Shown piece after piece: positions 17,023-25,863 of a stretch of 64,000 nucleotides of DNA. A program made the position numbers and the translations under genes. How positions within the stretch are numbered: the first letter of the stretch is position 1; every line of letters starts with the position of its first letter. The notes beneath the pieces are model-generated. The model had not been told where the DNA came from and did not search any database. It saw only the letters and a list, made by a program, of their open reading frames with translations. Source of the DNA: Hyphomicrobium sp. CS1GBMeth3 (GTDB lineage Bacteria > Pseudomonadota > Alphaproteobacteria > Rhizobiales > Hyphomicrobiaceae). The DNA is taken from the NCBI RefSeq assembly GCF_900117455.1, contig NZ_FPHO01000002.1, positions 434,001-498,000 of the forward strand, read 5' to 3'.

Positions 17023-18329
17023 ATGGGTCAGGCGGACGCGCGGGCGGAGCCGGGGTCGCTCGCGTATCGGATGCTCCGGCGTGCGGTCGAGATCGAGCGC
17101 GCAGAGATTGCGGCGGCGGTCGGCTCGTTCGTCACCTTCGCGCTCGTGCTTGGTGGCTACTATCTGATCCGGCCCGTGCGCGAGAATATCAGCGCGGAGG
17201 CCACCGCCGATCAGCGCCAGCTCTGGTTCATCCTGGTGTTCGCCATCATGGCCGCGGCGGTTCCGGTGTTTGGGTGGATCGTGGCGCGGGTGCCCCGCGC
17301 GGCGGTGCTTCCGGCTCTCTATGCGTTTTTTGTCGCGCTCATGATCTTCTTTGGCTGGCGCTCGGCAGCGGCGATGCGGGTGGGCTAGGTGGGGCGTTCT
17401 TCGTCTTCGGCAGCGTGTTCAACCTGTTCGTGGTGTCATTGTTCTGGATCCTGATGTCGGATCTCTACGACAGCGCGCAGGCTAAGCGACTCTACGGGTT
17501 CATTGCAGCCGGCGGCACCACCGGGGCCGTGCTCGGGCCGCTGGCGGCGAACGGGCTGGTGCCGGTTGTCGGTCAGGACAATCTGCTGCTCGTCGCGGCG
17601 CTGGTGTTTGCACTTGCGGCCGTGCTGTCGGTCTGGCTGAGGCGCGTCGCGGTGGATGGCGCCGCGCATGACAACGCGATCGAGGCGCCGCCGACGCTGC
17701 GCACGCTCCTCTCGGGTGCGGAGCGCGTGGTGCGCGACAGCTATCTCTTGCGGATCGCAATCTACGTGCTGATCGCGAACCTGCTGTCGACGTTCTTTTA
17801 TCTCGAGCAATCGCGGCTCGCGGGCGAGACGATCGCCGATGCCGGTGAGCGGGTGCAATTCTTCGCCGAACGCGATCTGATCACGAGCGTGCTTACGGTG
17901 CTCGTGCAGGTCTTCCTGACCGGACGCATCATGGAGCGGTTTGGCGTCAGTGCCGCGGCCGCCGTGCTGCCCGCCGTCACCATCGCTGGCCTGGCCCTCT
18001 ACGCTGCATTGCCGGACCTCTATATCGTGGCCGGGATCATGGTCGCCGAGCGTGTCGCCGCGTTCGCGCTCTCGAACCCGGCGCTCAAGGTTCTCTACAC
18101 GGCGGTCGATGTGGACGAGCGCTACAAGGCGCAGAACTTCGTCGACACCGTTGTGTACCGTGGCGGAGACGCTCTGTCCGGAGCTCTGCTCAATGGCCTC
18201 ACGAAGTCTGCGGGGTTCTCGTTTGTCAGTGTGGCGCTGATCTCAATTCCGGTCGCGGGCCTCTGGCTCGCCCTTTCAGCCCGCTTCGACCGGGCGCTCA
18301 ATGCGCGTGTCGCCGAGCACGTTCGCTGA
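17023..18329 (+). pseudogene. NTP/NDP exchange transporter-like MFS protein, frameshifted
   Basis: Two overlapping frames together encode one membrane protein of about 435 residues. The first (17023-17388) has YYLIRPVRENISAE and ends in the second or third helix at a TAG; the second continues in the -1 frame from about 17379 with GGAFFVFGSVFNLFVVSLFWILMSDLYDS, KRLYGFIAAGGTTGAVLGP and further helices to 18329. These blocks follow in order the Npt/TlcA-like nucleotide transporter family found in free-living bacteria. One base is missing near 17375-17388 relative to an intact frame. Either a real inactivation or a sequencing error; no frameshift-stimulating slippery run is obvious. Confidence 0.75.
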
Positions 18330-18355
18330 CGGTGGGTGATGGCTGACCCACCGTC
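18324..18355. terminator. Bidirectional hairpin between convergent genes
   Basis: CTGACGGTGGGT pairs perfectly over 12 bp with ACCCACCGTCAG around an eight-base loop, overlapping the stop codon of the transporter-like gene and facing the alcohol dehydrogenase stop. There is no T tract, so termination would rely on the stem. Confidence 0.6.
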
Positions 18356-18367
18356 AGAACGCTGCTC

Positions 18368-19444
18368 TCAGGGCGTAATGGCGACCTTCAGCACCCCATC
18401 GCGCTGGTTGGCGAACAGGTCGTATGCCTCTTCTATCCGGTCCAGCTTGAAGCGATGGGTGACGAGGCCGCTGAGATCGACGCGGCCGGAGGCGACGACC
18501 TCCATCATGCGCCGCATCCGCTCCTTGCCGCCGGGGCAGAGCGTGGTGCGGATCGAGGTGTCGGTGAGGCCGGCACCGAAGGCATCGAGAGGAATGGTGA
18601 GATCGGTCGAATAGACACCGAGACTCGACAGCACGCCACCGGGACGCAGGACGCGGAGCGCGGATTCGAATGTGCGCTGTGTGCCGAGGGCCTCGATGGC
18701 GACATCGACGCCGCGTCCGTCGGTCAATCGCAAGATCGCCTCGATTGGGTCCTCGGCCTTGAAATCGACGACGTGGGTGGCGCCTAGGCGCTTGGCCATC
18801 TCGATCCGTGCCGGGACGGATTCGACGGCGATGATCATCGTCGCACCCATGAGCTTGGCGCCTGCCGTGGCGCAGAGCCCGATCGGGCCTTGCGCGAACA
18901 CCGCCACCGCATCGCCGATCTTCACGCCACCCGTCTCGGCGCCGGAGAAGCCCGTCGACATGATGTCAGGGCACATCAGCACCTGCTCGTCGGTGACGTG
19001 CTCCGGGATCGGCGCAAGGTTTGCCATCGCATCCGGTACGCGAAAGTACTCGGCCTGGCAGCCGTCAATCGTGTTTCCGAACTTCCAGCCGCCGAGCGGC
19101 TTCCAGCCGTGTTTGGTGCCGGCGCCGTCTTGCGAGCCGCAGCCGCAGAGGCAGGCGTTGCTCCAACCGGAAGGCGTGATGGCGCCCACGATGACGCGCT
19201 GGCCTTCCTCATAGCCCGTCACGGCGGAGCCGAGCTTCTCGATGATGCCGACCGGCTCGTGGCCGATGGTCAGGCCCTTGGCCACCGGATACTCGCCTTT
19301 GCGGATGTGAACGTCGGTGCCGCAGATCGTCGTGGTTGTCACGCGGATCAGCGCGTCGTTCGGTCCGATATCAGGGACCGGTTTCTCGTCGAGGACGATT
19401 CGTCCCTTCTCTACGAAGATCGCCGCTTTCATCTTCTGCGCCAT
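18368..19444 (-). CDS. Zinc-dependent NAD(P) alcohol dehydrogenase
   Basis: Medium-chain dehydrogenase of 358 residues. Catalytic zinc ligands are Cys and His in ICGTDVH and GHEPVG plus an Asp in CPDIMSTG, and the nucleotide fold has GPIGLCATAGAKLMGA. The CPD third-ligand triad and overall pattern resemble secondary-alcohol dehydrogenases (Clostridium/Thermoanaerobacter type). The usual four-Cys structural zinc lobe is replaced by a loop with CLCGCG. The start ATG has GGAGAG upstream. It could interconvert small secondary alcohols and ketones or oxidise aldehydes; the substrate is not determined. Confidence 0.87.
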   Translation of the reverse strand: MAQKMKAAIFVEKGRIVLDEKPVPDIGPNDALIRVTTTTICGTDVHIRKGEYPVAKGLTIGHEPVGIIEKLGSAVTGYEEGQRVIVGAITPSGWSNACLCGCGSQDGAGTKHGWKPLGGWKFGNTIDGCQAEYFRVPDAMANLAPIPEHVTDEQVLMCPDIMSTGFSGAETGGVKIGDAVAVFAQGPIGLCATAGAKLMGATMIIAVESVPARIEMAKRLGATHVVDFKAEDPIEAILRLTDGRGVDVAIEALGTQRTFESALRVLRPGGVLSSLGVYSTDLTIPLDAFGAGLTDTSIRTTLCPGGKERMRRMMEVVASGRVDLSGLVTHRFKLDRIEEAYDLFANQRDGVLKVAITP

Positions 19445-19501
19445 AGCTGCTCTCCATCCGTTTGTGTTGCGATGGACTTAGCGCCGGGAGATCGGTACGC
19501 C

Positions 19502-19515
19502 TTGATTGATAACAA
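19502..19515. promoter_or_regulatory. Degenerate Fnr-type box upstream of alcohol dehydrogenase
   Basis: TTGATTGATAACAA matches TTGAT-N4-ATCAA with one mismatch, 58 bases before the alcohol dehydrogenase start. The weakest of the Fnr-like boxes listed here. Confidence 0.25.
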
Positions 19516-19592
19516 GGCCGATGGAGAGAGCGGGCAGGCTGCGTGTGCCGGGCTTGATCAATGGTTGGCCCGATCGATCAGTTTTTAAGGGC

Positions 19593-19748
19593 TCAATCGT
19601 CGTCGTCCTCATCGCAGGGGATAGGATACTCGACGGCGGGATCAATGCAGTCCTCTTCCTGGATCGTCGCGCGCGTGGGCGCGGCGACGCCGACGGTGAT
19701 CAAGATCAGCGCCAGGAGCGCAAGCATCAGGGCTGTTACAGGCTTCAT
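19593..19748 (-). CDS. Small exported or membrane-anchored acidic peptide
   Basis: A 51-residue peptide: a hydrophobic signal or anchor (MKPVTALMLALLALILITVGVAA) followed by a short tail with two cysteines (EEDCIDPAVEYPIPCDEDDDD) ending in four Asp. It lies in the gap between the alcohol dehydrogenase and the divergent LysR gene. There is only a weak ribosome site. The tail could bind a metal or be held by one disulfide, but that is speculation; no homologue is recognised. Confidence 0.4.
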   Translation of the reverse strand: MKPVTALMLALLALILITVGVAAPTRATIQEEDCIDPAVEYPIPCDEDDDD

Positions 19749-19938
19749 GTGGCGGTCCATATGGACGCAAGCAGTGGGATTTTTACGCCGGTAGGTGGGG
19801 TGGAAAAAGGGCGAGGGAACTCGGCGCGGCAACATCTTGCGCGTTTTGCGCAGCACTGACATCCTCGTCATAATCTTGATGTAATAAGTCAAGATATGGC
19901 ACTGTGCCGCCGTCGTGCCCCCAAGCGGAGCCTGCTCC

Positions 19939-20859
19939 ATGTTCATTCGTCAGATGACCTATCTCGTCGCGCTTGCCCGCGAGAAGCACTTTGGGCGGGC
20001 GGCCGACGTATGTAACGTCACGCAGCCAACGCTCTCGTCCGGTCTCAAGGCGCTGGAGCGGGAGCTGGACATGCGGCTCGTCATCCGTGAGCCGCGCTTC
20101 ATGGGGCTAACGCCCGAGGGTGAGCGGGTCGTCGAGTGGGCAGGGCAGATCCTCGCCGACTACGAAAGCCTGAAGCAGGACGTCGAGGTGTTCCGGGGCG
20201 GGCTACGCGGCACGCTGCGCCTCGGGGTCATCCCGGCGGCAATGCCGGCCGTGGGCAGGCTCATCGCGCCGTTCTCCAATAAATTTCCGCAGGTTTCGGT
20301 TGATGTTCAGTCGATGACGTCTGCCGAGATACAGCGCGGGCTGGACCGCTTCGAGCTCGACGCGGGGCTCACCTATCTCGAGAACGAGCCGCTTTCGCGC
20401 GTGCGCAAAGCGGCGCTCTACCGCGAGCGCTATCTGTTCGTGACCAGTCGGGACGGCCCCTGGGCAAATGCGTCGAGCATTACGTGGGCCGAGGCCACGG
20501 GAGCAAACCTTTGTCTGCTCAATGAAAGCATGCAGAACCGGCGGGTGCTCAACAATCTGGCCGGCTCCTTGGGGTTCGACCTTTCACCGACCGTCACTAC
20601 GAACTCGTATCTCGCCGTCTGCTCGCATGTGGGCAGCGGCGCCTGGTCGAGCATCGTGCCGCACACGTTCGCCTACATTTTCGCGGGCTGCGAGGATCTG
20701 GTGCTGATCGATCTCGTCGATCCTGTGCACAGCCAGACCATCGGGCTCGTGGCTTCCGATCGCGATCCGTTGCCGCCGCTGGCGCGCGCATTAATGAAGC
20801 TGGCGATGCGCATCAATCTCGAGGTCACCCTCGACAACAAGGCGCTGGCGGCGGCCTGA
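19939..20859 (+). CDS. LysR-family regulator, probable activator of formate dehydrogenase
   Basis: LysR-type regulator of 306 residues. The winged helix is at residues 1-60 (MTYLVALAREKHFGRAADVCNVTQPTLSSGLKALE), followed by the effector domain (GTLRLGVIPAAMPAV, GLTYLENEP). The start ATG has GGAG upstream. It lies upstream of and in the same direction as the formate dehydrogenase gene, separated by 253 bases, so direct control of fdh is a reasonable inference. Four Cys are spread in the effector domain without an OxyR-like pair. Confidence 0.88.
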   Translation: MFIRQMTYLVALAREKHFGRAADVCNVTQPTLSSGLKALERELDMRLVIREPRFMGLTPEGERVVEWAGQILADYESLKQDVEVFRGGLRGTLRLGVIPAAMPAVGRLIAPFSNKFPQVSVDVQSMTSAEIQRGLDRFELDAGLTYLENEPLSRVRKAALYRERYLFVTSRDGPWANASSITWAEATGANLCLLNESMQNRRVLNNLAGSLGFDLSPTVTTNSYLAVCSHVGSGAWSSIVPHTFAYIFAGCEDLVLIDLVDPVHSQTIGLVASDRDPLPPLARALMKLAMRINLEVTLDNKALAAA

Positions 20860-21112
20860 TCGATACCGTCAATCGAGTGTTCCAGCGCATTAATTTGACC
20901 CACTCGCCCTGAAAACCCAGATTTCGCGGGCCTTGGCGAACGTAAGGGGCCTGCAAGGAGTTCCAGTCGCTGAGGCGAGGAAGCGCGAGGAGTTTAATGC
21001 GGCGCAAAAGATCGCCGCAGCCCTCATTCGAGCTCTTTCGAAGTCCGGCCTTCGCCGGCCGATGCGCTGCCTCATGTCCGATCCCAGGAGGCGAACCTGA
21101 AGGAGATGAATG

Positions 21113-22312
21113 ATGGCAAAGATCGTATGTGTTCTCTATGACGACCCCGTCGACGGCTATCCGAAGTCCTACGCCCGCGACGACATTCCGAAGATCACCA
21201 AGTATCCCGACGGGCAGACGGCGCCTACGCCCTCGGCCATCGATTTCAGACCGGGTGAGCTGCTTGGCAGCGTCTCGGGCGAACTCGGGCTGCGGAAGTT
21301 TCTTGAAAAGGCCGGGCACACGCTGGTTGTCACGTCCGATAAGGACGGCGCCAACTCGAAGCTCGACCAGGAGCTGTCCGACGCTGAGATCGTGATCTCG
21401 CAGCCGTTCTGGCCGGCCTACATGACGGCGGAGCGCATCGCCAAGGCGCCAAAGCTCAAGATGATCGTGACGGCGGGCATCGGCTCCGATCACACGGACC
21501 TGCAGGCCGCCATCGATCGCGGCATCACGGTCGCGGAGGTGACCTACTGCAACTCGAACAGCGTCGCCGAGCACGTGGTCATGCAGATGCTCTCGCTCGT
21601 GCGGAACTACATCCCCTCCTACAATTGGGTGATCAAGGGCGGCTGGAACATCGCCGACTGCGTGGCGCGCTCCTACGATATCGAGGGCATGCACGTCGGC
21701 ACGGTGGCGGCAGGCCGCATCGGGCTGCGCGTGCTGCGACTCCTGAAGCCGTTCGACGTGCACCTCCACTACACGGATCGGCACCGGCTGCCGGCGGAGG
21801 TCGAGAAGGAGCTCAACCTCACGTTCCACGAGAAGCCCGAGAGCATGTATCCGGTTTGCGATGTCGTGACGCTCAACTGTCCGCTCCACCCGGAGACGGA
21901 GCACATGATCAACGACAAGACGCTCAAGCTGTTCAAGCGCGGCACCTATCTCGTCAACACGGCGCGCGGCAAGCTGTGCGATCGCGATGCCATCGTGCGC
22001 GCGCTCGAAAGCGGACAGCTCGCGGGCTACGCGGGCGACGTGTGGTTCCCGCAGCCTCCGCCGCAGGACCATCCGTGGCGATCGATGCCTCATCATGGCA
22101 TGACGCCACATATCTCGGGCACGTCGCTCTCGGCGCAGACGCGCTATGCGGCGGGCGTGCGTGAGATCCTCGAGTGCTATTTCGCCGGTAAACCGATCCG
22201 CGACGAGTACCTGATCGTACAAGGCGGCAAGCTCGCGGGCGTGGGTGCGCATTCCTACAGTGCCGGCAATGCGACCGGCGGCTCGGAGGAAGCCGCGAAG
22301 TTCAAACGCTGA
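21113..22312 (+). CDS. fdh: NAD-dependent formate dehydrogenase
   Basis: Oxidises formate to CO2 with NAD, the final energy-yielding step of methylotrophic C1 oxidation. The 399-residue cofactor-free enzyme follows the Pseudomonas sp. 101/Moraxella type almost segment by segment: MAKIVCVLYDDPVDGYPKSY, QPFWPAYMTAERI, GSDHTDLQAAIDRG, YCNSNSVAEH (catalytic Asn), GRIGLRVLRLLKPF with the Asp of YTDRHR setting NAD specificity, and PHHGMTPHISGT containing the catalytic His. AGGAG lies eight bases before this ATG; another ATG is three bases earlier. A strong terminator follows. Confidence 0.97.
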   Translation: MAKIVCVLYDDPVDGYPKSYARDDIPKITKYPDGQTAPTPSAIDFRPGELLGSVSGELGLRKFLEKAGHTLVVTSDKDGANSKLDQELSDAEIVISQPFWPAYMTAERIAKAPKLKMIVTAGIGSDHTDLQAAIDRGITVAEVTYCNSNSVAEHVVMQMLSLVRNYIPSYNWVIKGGWNIADCVARSYDIEGMHVGTVAAGRIGLRVLRLLKPFDVHLHYTDRHRLPAEVEKELNLTFHEKPESMYPVCDVVTLNCPLHPETEHMINDKTLKLFKRGTYLVNTARGKLCDRDAIVRALESGQLAGYAGDVWFPQPPPQDHPWRSMPHHGMTPHISGTSLSAQTRYAAGVREILECYFAGKPIRDEYLIVQGGKLAGVGAHSYSAGNATGGSEEAAKFKR

Positions 22313-22318
22313 ATGCGA

Positions 22319-22353
22319 ACACCGGCGGGCCCGCCCGGAGCCCGCCGGTGTTT
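22319..22353 (+). terminator. Rho-independent terminator after fdh
   Basis: ACACCGGCGGGC pairs over 12 bp with GCCCGCCGGTGT around a nine-base loop, followed by TT. It begins seven bases after the fdh stop codon. Confidence 0.85.
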
Positions 22354-22378
22354 CCATGTTTCAGGGGGGGATTCCGCT

Positions 22379-22894
22379 ATGTCCAACATCGAGTCTACGG
22401 TGCTCCGCCGCACCGCGCTCAGGGGTGCGCTCGATCGCGTCAAAAGTGCGCCATGGTTGGCGGCTGGGCTTGCCGGATTTGGTGGATTCCTGACCATTGC
22501 GCTTCTGGCGAGCCTTAACGCGGCGGATATCCTGCCGCTGCTGATCGCGCCGTTTGGCGCGAGCAGCGTACTCGTGTTCGGTGCACCTCAAAGCCCGTTC
22601 GCTCGCCCGCGCAACGTGATCGGTGGACATGTCGTGGCGGCGGTCATGGGGCTCGTCGCCGTGTCTCTGCTCGGGCCGGGTCCACTTGCCATGGCCTTGG
22701 GCGTGGGGCTCGCGATCGCGGCCATGATGGTATCGGATACGGTGCATCCGCCGGCAGGGGCGAATCCGATCGTGGTGGCGTTGACGGGGGTCGGCTGGTC
22801 GTTTCTCGCCGCGCCTGTGTTCGTTGGTGCAGTGGCGATTGTTGCGATGGGGCTCGCCTATCGACGGCTCGCCGCCGGTCGTCTGGCGCGTTGA
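22379..22894 (+). CDS. HPP-family integral membrane protein
   Basis: Protein of 171 residues with four to five transmembrane helices and the family motif HPPAGANP in the third helix, plus the PFGASSVLVFG and PRNVIGGH segments. HPP proteins are inner-membrane proteins; some plant and cyanobacterial members transport nitrite. The ATG follows a GGGGGG run. It lies just after the fdh terminator and converges with the phosphatase gene, only 12 bases apart at the 3' ends. Confidence 0.88.
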   Translation: MSNIESTVLRRTALRGALDRVKSAPWLAAGLAGFGGFLTIALLASLNAADILPLLIAPFGASSVLVFGAPQSPFARPRNVIGGHVVAAVMGLVAVSLLGPGPLAMALGVGLAIAAMMVSDTVHPPAGANPIVVALTGVGWSFLAAPVFVGAVAIVAMGLAYRRLAAGRLAR

Positions 22895-22906
22895 GGCGTA
22901 GGCTTC

Positions 22907-23635
22907 CTATCCGTGATGCAGCGGAGCGCGCAGCCAGGCACGGCCGTCGCTGGCGATGAAGCGCATGATCTGCTCGTGCAACTCGTAGGCGGTCTCGACA
23001 TGGCAGGTCGCGCTCACGGCGCGCACGGAGAATGAGCTGTAGCCGTACGTGACGAGGATCACCGGGAGGCCGGCCGCCACGGCCGCGCCGGTGTCGGCGC
23101 CCGTATCACCGATCATCAGCGTGCGCTCCGGTGTGCCGCCCGCGAGCGCGATCGCTTCGCGCAGCGGGCGCGGATCCGGCTTCTTGGCGCGATCATCGCG
23201 AAAGCCGACCACGGCGTCGAACATATCGAGGATGCCGAGCTGGTCGAGGATCTGGAGCGAAATCCGCTCGACCTTGTTGGTGCACACGGCCATGCGCGCG
23301 CCGCTCCGCTTGACGTCATCCAGAAGCTCGGGGATGCCGGAGTAGAGGCGTGAGAGTCGCACCGGTGTCTGCGCATAGGTGTTGATGAACCGGTTCAACG
23401 CCTCGCCTGCCTCTCCCGCGGGCAGATCGAGCCGTTTGGCGACGATTGCGCGCCAGAAGAAGCCGCTCAAGCCTTCGCCCATCATCATCGCGCCCTCGTC
23501 CGGGCTCAAAGTGCCGATGCCGTAATGCTCAAGGGCGCGGTCGAAGGCGGCGCAAATGTCGGCTACGGTATCGACCAGAGTGCCGTCGAGGTCAAAAACG
23601 ATGGTCAACGGGATGGGCGGCAGCGGTGTTTTCAT
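22907..23635 (-). CDS. gph: HAD hydrolase, phosphoglycolate phosphatase-like
   Basis: HAD-superfamily phosphatase of 242 residues. Motif I is FDLDGTLVDT (nucleophile and acid Asp), motif II CTNK, and motif III/IV KPDPRPL with MIGDTGADTGAA. The cap-1 helical domain fits Gph, which removes phosphate from 2-phosphoglycolate arising in DNA repair or oxygenation; substrate specificity cannot be proved. It is downstream of the fnr-like gene by 111 bases on the same strand. Confidence 0.83.
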   Translation of the reverse strand: MKTPLPPIPLTIVFDLDGTLVDTVADICAAFDRALEHYGIGTLSPDEGAMMMGEGLSGFFWRAIVAKRLDLPAGEAGEALNRFINTYAQTPVRLSRLYSGIPELLDDVKRSGARMAVCTNKVERISLQILDQLGILDMFDAVVGFRDDRAKKPDPRPLREAIALAGGTPERTLMIGDTGADTGAAVAAGLPVILVTYGYSSFSVRAVSATCHVETAYELHEQIMRFIASDGRAWLRAPLHHG

Positions 23636-23746
23636 GGTGATCCTCTCGTCCGTCGTCGTTGCGGAGGGTTGTGAGAGGTCTCTCGGACCGATGCGATCTG
23701 AACGCGGAAGCGCGGTTCTGGTTCGATCGGTCGCGAAGTTGGTTAG

Positions 23747-24484
23747 CTAGGCGGGTTCCGCGATCAATGAATTCGCGGCGTCCGTGCAGGCTCTGAGCCG
23801 CGGCATGTCCAGCACCTCGAAATGGCGCCGCCCCGAGGTGGCAATGATGCCGCGGGCCTTGAGGCGGGTAATCTGGCGGCACACAGTCTCGAGCCGCAAG
23901 CCCAGGCACTCGGCCATCTCTTGACGTGACAGCGGTAGCAGCATGCCGGTACGAGGTGTCGGGCTCTGGCCCGACGACGAGGGCGGTGCGAGGCGCTCCG
24001 TGATCATGCGGAGCAGGGCCGCGACTCTCTCGAGCGCCGTCGTGCGCCCGAGCAGGAAGGCCCACTCCCGCGCCGTATCCAGGTCTCCGGCGATGCGTTT
24101 CAAAAGGGCGCGCTCGACGCTCGGATGCTCGCGCATCAGGGTGTCGAAGGCACGCCCCGAGAAGCTGCAGAGCTCGAGGTTGGTTGCTGCCTCCGCCGAC
24201 ATGTTCGGGTTCTCGGAGAAGGGTCGTCCGACGAAATCGGAGGGGAATTGCAGCCCCACGATCTGCTGACGCCCGTCAGGCTTGGTGATGACCAGCTTGA
24301 CGACACCGGAGATGATCAAGGCAAGGGACTGGGATTGGCGCGCTGCACCGTAGAGGCTCCGTCCTGCCGGGATCCGCAAGCGGTGGGAGATGCCAGCGAG
24401 GGCGCACGCCGCTTCGTCGCCTATGGCGCCACACAAGGATGTCGCCTGCACGGGGCAGCGAGTGCATCGGAGGGGTATAGCCAT
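23747..24484 (-). CDS. fnrN: Fnr/FnrN-type oxygen-responsive regulator
   Basis: Crp/Fnr regulator of 245 residues with the cysteine pattern of a [4Fe-4S] oxygen sensor: C7-x2-C10-x7-C18 at the N-terminus and an internal C106, as in FnrN/FnrL of Rhizobiales. The cNMP-type beta roll spans about 30-140 and the helix-turn-helix is near 185-215. The recognition helix reads E199-T-V-C202-R203: Glu and Arg match Fnr, but the usual Ser is Cys. An almost perfect Fnr box lies 70 bases upstream, suggesting autoregulation. FixK-type without cluster is less likely given the four Cys. Confidence 0.9.
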   Translation of the reverse strand: MAIPLRCTRCPVQATSLCGAIGDEAACALAGISHRLRIPAGRSLYGAARQSQSLALIISGVVKLVITKPDGRQQIVGLQFPSDFVGRPFSENPNMSAEAATNLELCSFSGRAFDTLMREHPSVERALLKRIAGDLDTAREWAFLLGRTTALERVAALLRMITERLAPPSSSGQSPTPRTGMLLPLSRQEMAECLGLRLETVCRQITRLKARGIIATSGRRHFEVLDMPRLRACTDAANSLIAEPA

Positions 24485-24553
24485 GCTTGCGGCCGGTCGC
24501 GCTCTCTCGGGATTCGTTTGGCCGCGAGTATGCGCTGCTGGCGATGGGCGGAA

Positions 24554-24567
24554 TTGACCGCGATCAA
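24554..24567. promoter_or_regulatory. Fnr/FixK box upstream of fnr-like gene
   Basis: TTGACCGCGATCAA matches TTGAT-N4-ATCAA with one mismatch and TTGA-N6-TCAA fully. It is 70 bases before the fnr start, the usual place for autoregulation. Confidence 0.6.
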
Positions 24568-24585
24568 TGCCGTCGGTGACGCGCG

Positions 24586-24894
24586 TCAGCCGCCGTCGGT
24601 GCCGCTATCGGTCGGGACGTCGAACAGGTCGACGGCGTGGGTCAGGTGCTCGAGGGCGATATCCGCATGCCCAAGGCCCTCGTTTGGAAGTGAGGCAAGA
24701 GCTGCGTGGAGATCCTCGAAGCCACTCTCGGCGGCGGGGCCTGCGGAGAGGATGTCGGCCAGGATGGGGCCTGCCTCGAGATCGAGATGGAATGCCTCGG
24801 CCGTCGCGGTGACGTCCGCGCTCGCTGCGGGCGCGTCCGATGGAGCGACGTTCGTGGCCGAGGATTTCTCGGCCGTGCCATCAGGATTATCCAT
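24586..24894 (-). CDS. Small acidic hypothetical protein
   Basis: Protein of 102 residues, acidic (many Asp and Glu) and Ala-rich, with a disordered N-terminus and a helical core (FEDLHAALASLPNEGLGHADIALEHLTHAVDLF). Codon third positions are GC-rich, as in its neighbours, which supports coding. It is upstream of fnr on the same strand, with the Fnr box located just after its stop codon. No family is recognised. Confidence 0.6.
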   Translation of the reverse strand: MDNPDGTAEKSSATNVAPSDAPAASADVTATAEAFHLDLEAGPILADILSAGPAAESGFEDLHAALASLPNEGLGHADIALEHLTHAVDLFDVPTDSGTDGG

Positions 24895-25120
24895 TTCCGG
24901 CTCCGGAGTGCGCGGTGTTGACCCGATATAGGACGCGATTCGAGTTCTTTTCGCAGATTGCGCCGGGCTTCCTTAACAAACCGCGAACGGATGAACCAAG
25001 CCAATTTCCGTGCGTTAGTTGAGACGGCTGGCCTGTCGTTTCCGACAGTAGTTGGGGTTGCTGTTCATGGACTAGGCTTTGCTCTGTCAGCGAACCACTG
25101 CCCAACCTAGCGAGGCGCCC

Positions 25121-25828
25121 GTGTTCGATCAGGTCCCCCCATCCAGCCGTTCTGCGACGGGCGCGGGTGCGGGCCGTGCGGAGGCGGACGACGCCAAGGC
25201 GCTGATCGAGCGCGAGCTGATAGATATCGTGCGCTGGCACCTCGCGCGCGAGGCAAGCGCCGCCGAGATCATCCAACGGCTGTCCTATAAGCTCGATCAA
25301 GGATCGGAGCTGGCGGAGCGCGCCCGTGGCTATGCGGGGCGGCTCAAGCTGCTCGTGGCGCGCATCGGCGCATTGCTTCCGGGGACTCCCGTCGCGGCGC
25401 CTAACTTTTTTGCGCCCGGTGTCTGCTCGGAAATGATCATTCAGTCGCTCGATGCTGGGACGGCCCGCAGGGTGCTCATGCAGTTTCTTCAGCATCATGC
25501 CCCTATTCCGTCGGCCACGTTGATCTCGGCCGGTGAAAGACTGCGCTCGAAGGGCTTCGATAAGCTTTGGCAGCGGGTGGCACGGGAGCGCGAGAAGATC
25601 GCGAGCTGGCTTGAGGTTGAGGTGTCTCTGCGGGAGGGGCCTGCTCGATCGCCTGTAGACGCGCGCGGAGAGGATCGGGACCAGGAATCTTTTGCGAGCG
25701 AAACGCAGCCAGCATCACACGCTTCCCAGACGCTGCGGGATGACGAAGAGACGGGAAACCACATGACTGCGCCGCCTGCGACCGCCCGTATCTTCTACAA
25801 CCCGCCGCAGATCGTGAAATGGATGTAG
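25121..25828 (+). CDS. Hypothetical helical protein
   Basis: Protein of about 235 residues starting at a GTG after GCGAGGCG; a TTG at 25079 in frame is an alternative. Mostly alpha-helical (ALIERELIDIVRWHLAREASAAEIIQRL, ERARGYAGRLKLLVARIGAL) and charged, with a low-complexity acidic region near 170-210 and a conserved-looking tail (ARIFYNPPQIVKWM). No known domain is recognised. It converges with the LuxR gene. Confidence 0.6.
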   Translation: MFDQVPPSSRSATGAGAGRAEADDAKALIERELIDIVRWHLAREASAAEIIQRLSYKLDQGSELAERARGYAGRLKLLVARIGALLPGTPVAAPNFFAPGVCSEMIIQSLDAGTARRVLMQFLQHHAPIPSATLISAGERLRSKGFDKLWQRVAREREKIASWLEVEVSLREGPARSPVDARGEDRDQESFASETQPASHASQTLRDDEETGNHMTAPPATARIFYNPPQIVKWM

Positions 25829-25863
25829 ACCGCGTGCGATCAAGCGGGTTGAGCTCGCTTCGA

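Noticed and set aside
20825..22357. 510-residue minus-strand frame
   Set aside because: Antisense to formate dehydrogenase, which is unmistakable on the plus strand.
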